The translations under genes were made by a program, and so were the position numbers. Shown here piece after piece: positions 56,052 to 64,000 of a stretch of 64,000 nt of DNA. Origin of the DNA: Mycetohabitans rhizoxinica HKI 454 (GTDB taxonomy: Bacteria > Pseudomonadota > Gammaproteobacteria > Burkholderiales > Burkholderiaceae). Every line of letters starts with the position of its first letter. Position 1 is the stretch's first letter. The notes beneath the pieces are model-generated. The model saw only the letters and a list, made by a program, of their open reading frames with translations. It had not been told where the DNA came from and ran no database searches. The stretch covers positions 49,094-113,093 of the forward strand of contig NC_014722.1 in the NCBI RefSeq assembly GCF_000198775.1, in the 5' to 3' direction.

Positions 56052-58591
56052 GGATGCTGTCCGGGCGCCACCGTGGAATCGGCCGGCGACGCTGGCGCAG
56101 GCGACGCGCCCACAGGTGCAGGGGCATGACTAACTGACGCGTTGGGTGCACCCACCAGTGCATCAGCATTGCTAACTGACGCGTCAGGTGCGCCTACAAA
56201 TGCATCGGCATTGCCAACTGACGCGCCAGGTGCGCCTACCGGTGCATCGGCATTACCCACTGACGCGTCGGGTGCGTCAACAGGTGGCGACACGCTCGTC
56301 GCCGCGGCGCCGTTGCCGCGTGCATCGGCTCCATTGCCATGGTGCGGCCCGCTGCGGCCATATGCCGAGCGCAGATCGAACACGTTATTCGCCGCGGGCC
56401 CGCCTCCTTCGTTCGGCCCCAGCGGCGCGGGCGGCAACAACGGCGTTTCGCGGTCCTTGACGATCCGGTTATCCGATTGGTATGCGGCCTGTTCGGCGCG
56501 CAAATACTCGTAGCGGTCCAGCGCCAGCTGACTACTGGTGCTTTGGTCGCGCACGATCACCGGGCGCAAGAACACCATCAGGTTCGATTTCGTGCGCGTC
56601 TTCGATTCGCTGCGGAACAGACTGCCGAGCACCGGGATATTGCCCAGCCATGGCACCTTCGAATTGCCGTTCGCGTAGTTGTCCTGGATCAGGCCACCGA
56701 GCACGATGATTTCGCCGTCGTCCGCCAGCACGGTGGACTGGATCGAGCGCTTGGTGATCGACACACCGCCAGGGTTGGACTGCGTGCCTTGTTGCACGGC
56801 GGAATCCTCCTGGTAGATCTGCAGCTTGAGCACGCCGCCCTCGCTGATCTGCGGCTTGATATGCAGCGTGATACCCACGTCCTGGCGATCGAACGTGTTG
56901 AATGCGGAGACCGAAGTCGTCGTATTGGCGGTCGGCGTCGCGTATGAACCAGTCACCACCGGCACGTTTTGGCCGACCACGATCCGCGCTTCTTCATTGT
57001 CTAGCGTGATCAGGTTAGGCGTAGACAGGATGTTGGTATCGCTGCTCGTGGCCAGCGCCTGCAACAGGCCACCCAGGCCGAAGACCTTACCGAAGCGGTG
57101 CAGCAGGCCAATGTTCAGGCCATTGTTGAGCAGGTTGTTCGGGCCAATCTGTGCGGCCGCGGTGGCCGGGTCCTGCGCGACGATGGCGCCGGTGGCGCTT
57201 AAGCCGACGATGCTCTGGCTGCCGTTTGCATTGAAGTTTGAGCCGCCATACACCCCATTATTGCCGTTGTTCGACAACAGCGCGCCCTGCCATTGGATAC
57301 CAAGGTTGGCACCGGAGGTCGCGTTCATGTCCACGATCACCGCTTCGATGTAGACCTGTGCCCGGCGCTGGTCGAGCTGGTCAATCACGTTGCGGATGTT
57401 CCGGTATAACGGCTCTGGCGCGGTGATGATGAGCGAATTGGTAGCCGGGTCGGCTTGCACGATACCGCCCTGCGCATTGTCGTCGTTGCTACTTTCCTTG
57501 TCGCTGAAACTTTGGTCCCTCGACTGTCCGGAGCCGAATCCGCCAGCGCCGCCACTGCCCGACAGCGGGTTGCGGCTCATGGCACTGGATGAGCCCGAGG
57601 GTAGCGGTGGCAGCCCAGACACGCCGGTGGAGCTGCCAAGACCGCCACCGAACGAATCGGATTTGCCGCCGCTGCTTTGCGATTCCGAGCCTGTTGCACC
57701 GCGGCTGCCTCCGAGCATGCCGCGCAGCGTCTTAGCCATGCGTACCGCTTCCGCGTTGCGCAGCGGCACCACGTGGATATTGCCCGGTTGCGTCGTCGGC
57801 GCGTCCAGCGTCGCAATCAGCGATTTCGCCGCCGCCAGCCTTGACGGGCTCGCCGCGCGCAGCAGCACCGAATTGGTCCGCGGGTCGGCATTCACGCTCA
57901 CGCGCAGCGTCGCATCAGTGCCCCCAATCGCACCCGGGTCGAGTAGCTTGCCCAGTTGTTGCGCGACATCGACTGCGCTGGCGTTCTTCAACGGCACGAT
58001 CTGCACCTGTGCCCCGGCCGACGTGTCGATGCCCTGAATGATCTGGCCGATACGGCGCACATTGTCCGCGTAGTCGGTCACCACCAGCGTATTGTTCGAC
58101 GGATAGGCGGCAACTTGGTTATTTGGCGAGATCAATGGCCGCAACACCGGCAACAGGTTGTTCGCTGACTCGTTGCGCAGCTGGAACACCTGTGTGACCA
58201 CTTGGTCGCCGCGGGCCGGCGTCGTGTTGCCGATATAGGTCGGCACACCTTGCAGCTTCGCATCCGCCTCCGGCACGACCTTCAGCACCCCGTGGTCCTG
58301 CACCAGGGCGAACCCCTGCATCCGCAACGCAGACTGCAACGTCTTAAGTGCCTGTTCCCGCGGTACCGGCTGCTCGGAAACGAGATTCAATTGTCCCTTG
58401 ACGCGGGGGTCAACAATGATCGTCTTGTTGGTCGCCGCGCCGATTGCCTTGGCAACCTGGTCAATATCGGCATCGACGAAATTCAAGGTGACCTGCGCGC
58501 GAGCGGGGGACGCCCCGAGCACGGCGGCGATCAGACCCGCGACCAGCAGCGAACGCGCCATGCGTCGCGCAGGAAAACGATTCTGTGTCAT
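56048..58591 (-). CDS. gspD: Type II secretion secretin D
   Basis: About 847 residues from ATG 58591 (MTQNRFPARRMARS), with a Sec signal ending SPARA-QVTLNF. N0-N3 domains cover about 25-420, with a Gly/Ser-rich insertion within N3. The secretin core is at about 425-715 (VYIEAVIVDMNATSGANLGIQW, VPVVTGSY, ILGGLIQDN and VPWLGNIPVLGSLFRS). The tail contains four 14-residue repeats (see 56114-56281) that secretins normally lack. It forms the outer-membrane channel for exoenzymes. The frame is open further upstream to 58663 without support. First gene of the gspDEF operon. Confidence 0.95.
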   Translation of the reverse strand: MTQNRFPARRMARSLLVAGLIAAVLGASPARAQVTLNFVDADIDQVAKAIGAATNKTIIVDPRVKGQLNLVSEQPVPREQALKTLQSALRMQGFALVQDHGVLKVVPEADAKLQGVPTYIGNTTPARGDQVVTQVFQLRNESANNLLPVLRPLISPNNQVAAYPSNNTLVVTDYADNVRRIGQIIQGIDTSAGAQVQIVPLKNASAVDVAQQLGKLLDPGAIGGTDATLRVSVNADPRTNSVLLRAASPSRLAAAKSLIATLDAPTTQPGNIHVVPLRNAEAVRMAKTLRGMLGGSRGATGSESQSSGGKSDSFGGGLGSSTGVSGLPPLPSGSSSAMSRNPLSGSGGAGGFGSGQSRDQSFSDKESSNDDNAQGGIVQADPATNSLIITAPEPLYRNIRNVIDQLDQRRAQVYIEAVIVDMNATSGANLGIQWQGALLSNNGNNGVYGGSNFNANGSQSIVGLSATGAIVAQDPATAAAQIGPNNLLNNGLNIGLLHRFGKVFGLGGLLQALATSSDTNILSTPNLITLDNEEARIVVGQNVPVVTGSYATPTANTTTSVSAFNTFDRQDVGITLHIKPQISEGGVLKLQIYQEDSAVQQGTQSNPGGVSITKRSIQSTVLADDGEIIVLGGLIQDNYANGNSKVPWLGNIPVLGSLFRSESKTRTKSNLMVFLRPVIVRDQSTSSQLALDRYEYLRAEQAAYQSDNRIVKDRETPLLPPAPLGPNEGGGPAANNVFDLRSAYGRSGPHHGNGADARGNGAAATSVSPPVDAPDASVGNADAPVGAPGASVGNADAFVGAPDASVSNADALVGAPNASVSHAPAPVGASPAPASPADSTVAPGQHP
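56114..56281 (-). repeat. Four tandem 42-bp repeats in the 3' end of gspD
   Basis: Four imperfect 14-codon units encode VDAPDASVGNADAP, VGAPGASVGNADAF, VGAPDASVSNADAL and VGAPNASVSHAPAP. A shorter partial unit (VGASPAP) follows towards the stop. DNA units differ by a few bases each. The repeats extend the secretin C-terminus with a Pro/Ala/Ser/Asp linker and could vary in copy number between strains. Confidence 0.85.
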
Positions 58592-59088
58592 TGGATAGTG
58601 GTGTTTGGCGCCGGCCGAGCAGTGCTCAGTCCGATCAATTATGCAAGCAGCTTGGTGTGGCACCGCAAAGATGCCATGCGCAATGCCAAAGTCGCAACAT
58701 TAACAGCTTTTTAAGTCTGAACTATCACAAGAACGATCATTCCTTGAATTCGGACAAAAAGTTATCCCTAACCGATCCTTACTTGCGCACGCATGCGTCA
58801 CCATGGCAAAAATGCCGGCGGCGGACTATTCCGCCTGCCGCTTCTGTGGGCAAACGCCTAGTTCCGCCGCCTATCGTGCCAGATGATGGGCCATACGCGA
58901 CGCAACTCAGCGGCGCGCCGCGCAGTGACGCGTGCCGGCGCGAAGCAACGCCACAGACCGGGCATCCCGATGCGTTACCATGAGCGACGAAGTGGCACGA
59001 AGGTGCGTGTGCCGGCACGGGTCGGCCACGCCGCGGGGTCGCATTGTACACGCCGGGTGCCGCCTTGAAACTGCTCCTGTTCGAAACG
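58592..59088. other. gspD upstream region
   Basis: About 500 bases between the divergent gspD and lytic transglycosylase genes. The AT-rich part at 58670-58790 is the likely promoter region of gspD. Open frames on both strands between 58779 and 59177 show no motif. I see no terminator or operator that I can name. Confidence 0.4.
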
Positions 59089-59538
59089 ATGAACCTGAGA
59101 TCCATCACCTCGATCGCCTTTGCCGCCAGCGTGCTCGCACTGACGTCGCCGCGCGCGCATGCGGACTGCTTCGACAACGCGGCTGCCTATCATCACGTGA
59201 ATCCCCTGATCCTGCGCGCGATCGCGTGGCAGGAGTCGCACAACCGGCCTGACGCACTGCACAAGAACGCGAACGGCTCAACCGACTACGGCTTGATGCA
59301 GATCAACTCGATCCACTTACCTAAGCTCGCGTCATACGGCATCTCGCACCAGACGCTAATGGAGCCATGCAAGGCCGTCTACATCGCCGCCTGGCACTTG
59401 CGACGCCAAATGGACAAATACGGCAATACCTGGCAGGCGGTCGGCTCTTATCATTCCGAAACACCGGCGCTGCGCGACAAGTACGCCAAGCAGATCATGG
59501 CGATTCTGAACAAGTGGAACCTGCTCGCGCAGCGCTGA
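59089..59538 (+). CDS. IagB-like lytic transglycosylase
   Basis: About 149 residues from ATG 59089: a signal peptide (SIAFAASVLALTSPRAHA) followed by a small SLT domain. The catalytic Glu lies in AIAWQESHNRPDALHKN, then GSTDYGLMQINSIHL and AAWHLRRQMDKYGNTWQAVGSYHS. IagB/PilT-type enzymes open peptidoglycan locally for secretion systems or pili. The neighbouring type II secretion genes suggest that role, although type III assembly is equally possible. The frame is open from GTG/ATG-type starts at 59044. Confidence 0.87.
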   Translation: MNLRSITSIAFAASVLALTSPRAHADCFDNAAAYHHVNPLILRAIAWQESHNRPDALHKNANGSTDYGLMQINSIHLPKLASYGISHQTLMEPCKAVYIAAWHLRRQMDKYGNTWQAVGSYHSETPALRDKYAKQIMAILNKWNLLAQR

Positions 59539-59574
59539 GCTGAGCGGCGCAAGCGGCAGGCGTAGAATGTGGCG

Positions 59575-60882
59575 ATGACTTTTGCTCCCCTGCCTGTCAC
59601 CGTGCTCTGCGGCTTTCTTGGCGCCGGCAAGACCACACTGCTCAATCATATCCTCGCGAACCGAGCCGGCTTGCGCGTGGCCGTCATCGTCAACGATGTC
59701 GCGTCGGTCAATATCGATGCGCAGCTGGTACGCGGCGCGAGCGAGCTGTCGCACGTCGATGAGCGGCTCGTTGAACTTTCAAATGGCTGTATCTGCTGTA
59801 CGTTGCGCGACGATCTGCTACGTGAGGTGAAGCGGCTTGCCGCAGAAAACCGCTTTGATGCGATCCTGATCGAATCGACTGGCATCGCAGAGCCGCTACC
59901 GATTGCTGAAACCTTCACGTTCGTCGACGACGACGGCGTGGCGCTCGCCGACCTTGCCAGGCTGGACACGCTCGTCACGGTGGTCGATGCGTGCCATTTC
60001 CTGCGTGACTATGAATCGACCGACGCGCTGGCCGACCGCGGCATGGCCGTCGATGCCGGCGATGATCGCGCGCTGGTCGAGTTGCTGATCGAGCAAGTGG
60101 AGTTTTGCGACGTGCTGGTGCTGAACAAGGCCGATCTGGTCAGCGCCGACGAGCTGTCCCGGCTACGGCACATCCTTGCGCGGATCAATCCGCGCGCGCG
60201 CCAAGTGGTCTCACGCTTTGCCGACGTGCCGCTAGCCGAGGTGTTTAACACCGGCCGCTTCGATTTCGATCTGGCGGCGAGCGCGCCAGGCTGGCTTGCG
60301 TCGCTACATCACGATCATCCCGGCGAAGCCGACGCATTTGGCATCGGCAATGTGGTGTATCGGTCGCGCCGGCCGTTTCATCCGCAACGTTTCTGGGACT
60401 TGCTGCACAACGAGACTGCCTGGCGCGGCGTGCTGCGCAGCAAGGGTTTTTTCTGGCTCGCTACCCGCAACGACCTTGCTGGCACGCTGTCTCAGGCCGG
60501 CACGGTATGCCGGCACGGGCCGGCCGGAACGTGGTGGGCCGCCCAGCCGCGCGATACGTGGCCGCAAGACGACGCGTTCCTGTCGGAGTTGAAAACGGAC
60601 TGGCATGGAGATTGGAGCGATCCGACGATCGGTGATCGTCGCCAGGAACTGGTGCTGATCGGCGCGCATCTGGATCGCGATGCGTGGCAAGCCAGGCTTG
60701 ACGCATGCGTGCTGACCGATGCGCAATGGCAAGCAGGGCAGAAAGGCGCCAATCCGTCGGCATGGCAGGGATTCGCCGACCCGTTTCCGCGATGGAGCGA
60801 AGCGTTCGATCACGTCAACGATGTCGATGACCCGCCCGGGAACGCACCCGGGTCGCCGGCGTTCGCCAGCCGATCAATATAA
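59575..60882 (+). CDS. CobW/COG0523-family GTP-dependent metal chaperone
   Basis: A 435-residue G3E GTPase. It has the P-loop [13 protein letters not shown] (residues 12-24), the metal-binding CxCC motif [12 protein letters not shown] near residue 71, [13 protein letters not shown], and the guanine motif VLNKADLV. The C-terminal CobW domain includes [12 protein letters not shown] and a long extension as in the YciC/ZigA zinc chaperones. It probably inserts Zn2+ into client proteins under zinc shortage. The ATG at 59575 is 36 nt after the transglycosylase stop. I see no Zur-box. Confidence 0.87.
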   Translation: MTFAPLPVTVLCGFLGAGKTTLLNHILANRAGLRVAVIVNDVASVNIDAQLVRGASELSHVDERLVELSNGCICCTLRDDLLREVKRLAAENRFDAILIESTGIAEPLPIAETFTFVDDDGVALADLARLDTLVTVVDACHFLRDYESTDALADRGMAVDAGDDRALVELLIEQVEFCDVLVLNKADLVSADELSRLRHILARINPRARQVVSRFADVPLAEVFNTGRFDFDLAASAPGWLASLHHDHPGEADAFGIGNVVYRSRRPFHPQRFWDLLHNETAWRGVLRSKGFFWLATRNDLAGTLSQAGTVCRHGPAGTWWAAQPRDTWPQDDAFLSELKTDWHGDWSDPTIGDRRQELVLIGAHLDRDAWQARLDACVLTDAQWQAGQKGANPSAWQGFADPFPRWSEAFDHVNDVDDPPGNAPGSPAFASRSI

Positions 60883-60894
60883 ACCACGGTGCCG

Positions 60895-60930
60895 CGCGCC
60901 ACGTCCGGCGTGTTCGCCGGGCGTGGCGCG
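60895..60930. terminator. GC-rich hairpin between convergent cobW-type and hup genes
   Basis: cgcgccacg (60895-60903) pairs with cgtggcgcg (60922-60930), and inside it ccggcg pairs with cgccgg around a 4-nt loop. There is no T-run on either strand, so it is a weak bidirectional terminator at best. The position between two convergent genes supports the role. Confidence 0.45.
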
Positions 60931-60984
60931 GGGAAAGTGCACCCGCTTGTGGGCAGCGGGCGGCACGGCTGCTTGCGTCAGCGC

Positions 60985-61263
60985 TTAACGCTCGTTGACG
61001 ACGTCCTTGAACGCCTTGCCGGCCGTGAACTTGACCGTCTTTGCAGCGGGAATCTTGATCGTCTCGCCGGTCTTCGGGTTACGGCCGGTGCGCGCCGCGC
61101 GCTTGCCCGAGCCGAAGCTGCCGAAGCCGATCAACTGGACGCTGTCGCCCTTGGACACGACCGTCTTAATGATTTCGAGCAGCGTGTCGAGCGTCTCGCC
61201 AGTTTGCGCCTTGCTGGCGCCGGTCTGCGCGGCGACCGCATCGATCAGTTCCTGTTTGTTCAT
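60985..61263 (-). CDS. hup: HU-type DNA-binding protein
   Basis: A 92-residue [17 protein letters not shown], then the beta-arm region [22 protein letters not shown] and [22 protein letters not shown]. It bends and compacts DNA and helps open replication origins. It is monocistronic, reading away from mnmC. Which of alpha or beta type cannot be told. Confidence 0.95.
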   Translation of the reverse strand: MNKQELIDAVAAQTGASKAQTGETLDTLLEIIKTVVSKGDSVQLIGFGSFGSGKRAARTGRNPKTGETIKIPAAKTVKFTAGKAFKDVVNER

Positions 61264-61607
61264 ACGTATCCTTTTAAAGTTGGTTGATTATGAACGCCAT
61301 AAACGCGCCGATTATACGTGCGCGCACCATGGCGTCGAGCCCCGCGATCTTGCTGCAAGCGTTCCCCGCATCACTTGCGGCGATGCAATATCAGCGTTGC
61401 CGCTTCCCGGCCCGAACTGGCGTACCCCACGTGCGTGGACGGCGCTTGCTATGATAACCACGGCAAACCCTTTATTGACAAGGGTTCCGCAGAATTTACC
61501 TGCTCTTTCACACGCTGTGCGCAGTTTGTGCCGAAAAGGAACGTGATGTTCGCTCTCATCCCGATAAAAACCCGGCCAGCGTTGGTTTTTGCCAACGTTC
61601 GAGCCCG
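61264..61607. other. hup-mnmC intergenic region
   Basis: About 340 bases between divergent genes. It should hold both promoters. A small hairpin, cgttgg…ccaacg (about 61580-61599), lies just before the mnmC start and might affect its translation. A TTGACA-like element lies near 61478-61483. I find no gene in it. Confidence 0.4.
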
Positions 61608-63596
61608 ATGACTGGCCCACTCATTGCCGCGCAACTTGCGTTGCGCGAGGACGGCATCCCTTATTCACCGCTGTTCGACGACGTCTACCATAGCGCGATG
61701 GGGGGCATCGGCCAGGCGCTGCACGTGTTCGTCGCGGGAAACCGGCTGCCCGCCAATTGGCAACACAAGGCGGTGTTTTCGATCGTGGAGACCGGCTTCG
61801 GGCTCGGCTTAAACTTCCTCGTCACATGGTCACAGTGGCGCGGCGACCCCTCGCGATGCGATCGGCTGCATTTCGTTTCCGTCGAAAAACATCCGTTCAG
61901 CCGCGACGATCTTGACACGCTGCTCACGCGCCTGCTCGATTCGCATGCTGAACTTGCAGGCCTTGCACGCAAGCTGGTCCGCGCCTGGCCCATGCTCACG
62001 CCCGGCATTCATCGGCTGGCGTTCGATGACGGACGCGTCACATTGACACTGGCACTGGGCGATGCAGCGCAAATGCTACCCAAGTTGGCCGTGCGCGCCG
62101 ATGCGTTCTATCTCGACGGCTTCTCGCCGGCCAAAAACGACGCGCTATGGTCGCCCGCGATCTTCAAGGCGCTAGCCAGAATGGCCGAAGTCGGCGCCAC
62201 GTTCGCCACTTATACCTCGGCCGGCAAGGTCAAGGCTGCACTCACCGGCGCCGGTTTCGTGCACCGTAAGGCGCGGGGCTATGGCACCAAGCGCGACATG
62301 CTAGTCGGCGAATTCGCACCGGCCTACCGGGTCCGACGCCATGAACCGCCGCCGCGCGCTGCCTGGACGCACCGCCATGCGATTGTGGTCGGCGCGGGGC
62401 TGGCTGGCTGCGCGGTAGCCGAGCGGCTGGCTGCGCGCGGCTGGGCGATCACGCTGCTGGAACAGCGCGATGCACCGGCGAGCGAAGCCTCAGGTAACCC
62501 GGCGGGCGTGTTCCATCCGATGATCGCGCGCGCGATGACACCTGCCATGCGGCTCTCCAGCGCGGGCTTCCTGTATGCGCTGCGGGCCTGGCAGGCATTG
62601 GCCGACGCTGGCCATGCGCTGCACTGGCACGCCGGTGGACTGCTGCAGCTCGCGCAAGACGACGTCGACGCCGCGGCATTGCGCGACGCCATCGTCGCAG
62701 CCGGACTGCCGGCCGGATTCGCCGTCGCGGTAGACCGCGATGCGGCCAGCGCCTACGCTGGCGTCACGCTCGAGCGCGGTGGCATCTGGTTCCCACGTGG
62801 CGGGTGGATCGCACCGCCATCACTGTGCCGTGCCCAATTGGCCGCGGCACGCACCACGCTCGCCGCGAACGGCCAAAGTCTGGCGTGGCGCACGCTGTTC
62901 GGCGTGCGCGTTGAACAGCTTGTTCATGACGTGGAAGGCTGGCACGCGCTCGATGCAGCGGGCGGGCGGATCGCCACAGCACCCGTCGTGGTCATCGCCA
63001 ACGCGCACGACGCGATCCGTCTGGGCCATTTGGCCCACGCGCCGGTGCGCTCGGCCCGCGGGCAATTGACGATATTGCCACATGCCGCGCCGCCTTCGCT
63101 TCGCATGCCCGTAATCGGCGATGGCTACGCACTGGCACTGGATAACGGCCGCCTGATGACCGGTGCAAGCTACGACATGGATGACGCTGGCTTGGACGAA
63201 CGGCGCGCGTCACATGACGAGAATATCAGCCGCCTGCGCGCGCTCATACCGGGAATCGCGCCGTCAGTTGACTGGGCTAGGGTACAGGGGCGGGTAGGCT
63301 TACGTTGCGTGGTCAGTGACCGGCTGCCCATGGTCGGTCCGCTGGCGGACGAAGCGGATCCGATGGCAGCCGGCGCCTCCCAGTCCGGCGCACGGCTGCC
63401 GGAGCTGCAACGGCGCCCAGGCCTGTACGGCGCATTCGCCTATGGTTCACGAGGACTCGTGTGGGCGGCGATAAGCGGCGAATTGCTCGCCAGCCAGATC
63501 AACGGCGAGCCTTGGCCACTGGAGCGGGACCTGGCTGACGCATTGGATCCGGCGCGTTACCTGCTGCGCACGCTGCGCGCCACAGCTCAACGATAG
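61608..63596 (+). CDS. mnmC: Bifunctional tRNA modification enzyme MnmC (methyltransferase + FAD oxidoreductase)
   Basis: A 662-residue fused enzyme completing mnm5s2U34 in tRNA. Residues 1-240 are the MnmC2 methyltransferase (VETGFGLGLNFLVTW, DAFYLDGFSPAKNDALWSP, FATYTSAGKVKAAL). Residues 255-660 are the FAD-dependent MnmC1 (AIVVGAGLAGCAVAERLAARG, SGNPAGVFHPM, YGSRGLVWAAISGELLASQI). The length matches family members. ATG 61608 has no strong ribosome-binding site. It is monocistronic. Confidence 0.95.
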   Translation: MTGPLIAAQLALREDGIPYSPLFDDVYHSAMGGIGQALHVFVAGNRLPANWQHKAVFSIVETGFGLGLNFLVTWSQWRGDPSRCDRLHFVSVEKHPFSRDDLDTLLTRLLDSHAELAGLARKLVRAWPMLTPGIHRLAFDDGRVTLTLALGDAAQMLPKLAVRADAFYLDGFSPAKNDALWSPAIFKALARMAEVGATFATYTSAGKVKAALTGAGFVHRKARGYGTKRDMLVGEFAPAYRVRRHEPPPRAAWTHRHAIVVGAGLAGCAVAERLAARGWAITLLEQRDAPASEASGNPAGVFHPMIARAMTPAMRLSSAGFLYALRAWQALADAGHALHWHAGGLLQLAQDDVDAAALRDAIVAAGLPAGFAVAVDRDAASAYAGVTLERGGIWFPRGGWIAPPSLCRAQLAAARTTLAANGQSLAWRTLFGVRVEQLVHDVEGWHALDAAGGRIATAPVVVIANAHDAIRLGHLAHAPVRSARGQLTILPHAAPPSLRMPVIGDGYALALDNGRLMTGASYDMDDAGLDERRASHDENISRLRALIPGIAPSVDWARVQGRVGLRCVVSDRLPMVGPLADEADPMAAGASQSGARLPELQRRPGLYGAFAYGSRGLVWAAISGELLASQINGEPWPLERDLADALDPARYLLRTLRATAQR

Positions 63597-64000
63597 AGCG
63601 GGGTAGCGGTACGGCGCGATGGCCTGACGCCCGTTCGATGGTTATCCACCTTGTGCTGTGGATAACCGCGTGGGTTACCGGCGCACGGCATGTGGACTCA
63701 TTCTGGGTAACTGCTGGACGTGACCTTGCGTCAACAAAGTTGTTCGGCAAAAGCAATGCGCGCCGCACATTTTCTCCGAAGACTTCTCAGTATGGCAAGT
63801 AGATGTTTACAAAGCGTTAACTCAAGTTATCCACAGACGGAGCACTGCTTTGTTAACTTCTACTACGTTTACATATACGGTAAACCTTAAAACCAACACT
63901 CGGTCATGCCCGGTCAGTCGAATGTACCCGATGTCAACGTTGTCAATTCCAACGATTACAATCCATTTACGTCAGCACAGATAACTTGACGCGAGCATCA
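63597..64000. other. Candidate replication origin region with DnaA boxes
   Basis: Two perfect DnaA boxes occur in 400 bases: TGTGGATAA (63657-63665, minus orientation) and TTATCCACA (63827-63835). A one-mismatch box TTATCCACC (63642-63650) faces the first. AT-rich segments (ttaactcaag, ttgttaacttct, gtttacatatacgg) surround the right box, at about 63800-63900. There is no gene here. dnaA or rpmH would be expected beyond the right edge if this is oriC. Box clustering next to a housekeeping block supports the call. Confidence 0.6.

Overview
The window looks like part of the main chromosome of a GC-rich beta-proteobacterium of the Burkholderia group. A complete Burkholderia-type gsp (type II secretion) locus, gshA, metE/metR, mnmC, hup and a candidate oriC at the right edge all fit this. 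A burhizin-like lasso peptide locus, a type III chaperone and many decayed genes make an endofungal Mycetohabitans (Burkholderia) rhizoxinica-like strain my best guess. That genus call is inference, since no ribosomal RNA gene lies in the window.

Region 1 (1-15250) is accessory DNA, AT-rich in its first 8 kb. It opens inside a lasso peptide precursor gene, followed by the processing genes B, C and D. Next come a decayed IS5-family insertion sequence, an AT-rich gene for a candidate secreted effector with a glycosyltransferase-like DxD motif, and a CesT-type type III chaperone. On the minus strand there follow a very large DUF4011/SF1 helicase/Vsr-like nuclease protein of the anti-phage type and a hipA remnant. 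B, D and the helicase-nuclease each carry what looks like one extra base.

Region 2 (15251-20850) holds a signalling module: a periplasmic SUOX-like protein without cysteines, a hybrid histidine kinase, a short-chain dehydrogenase, and a convergent BetR-receiver regulator. A small membrane protein follows.

Region 3 (20851-29340) is a seven-gene catabolic operon: MFS transporter, FGGY kinase, GlpD-like oxidase, alkyl-DHAP-synthase-like flavoprotein, GlpP antiterminator, ABM monooxygenase and Fe-dependent alcohol dehydrogenase. It probably serves a phosphorylated polyol related to glycerol 3-phosphate.

Region 4 (29341-46600) is mostly housekeeping: metR/metE, a methyltransferase, a PCu(A)C copper chaperone, a frameshifted cation exchanger behind a probable yybP-ykoY (Mn2+) riboswitch, a NERD-helicase, gshA, ada with a truncated alkA, a candidate small RNA, a MATE pump, a PhyH oxygenase and a NodT outer-membrane channel. 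Fragments of lysE and emrB transporters show ongoing gene loss.

Region 5 (46601-64000) is the type II secretion system (gspDEF, gspC on the opposite strand, gspGHIJKLMN), a lytic transglycosylase, a CobW-type metal chaperone, HU, mnmC and a DnaA-box-containing stretch that may be the chromosomal origin. Four interrupted genes each have a total length of 3n+1, so either one-base overcalls in the assembly or recent gene decay must be considered when using this annotation.
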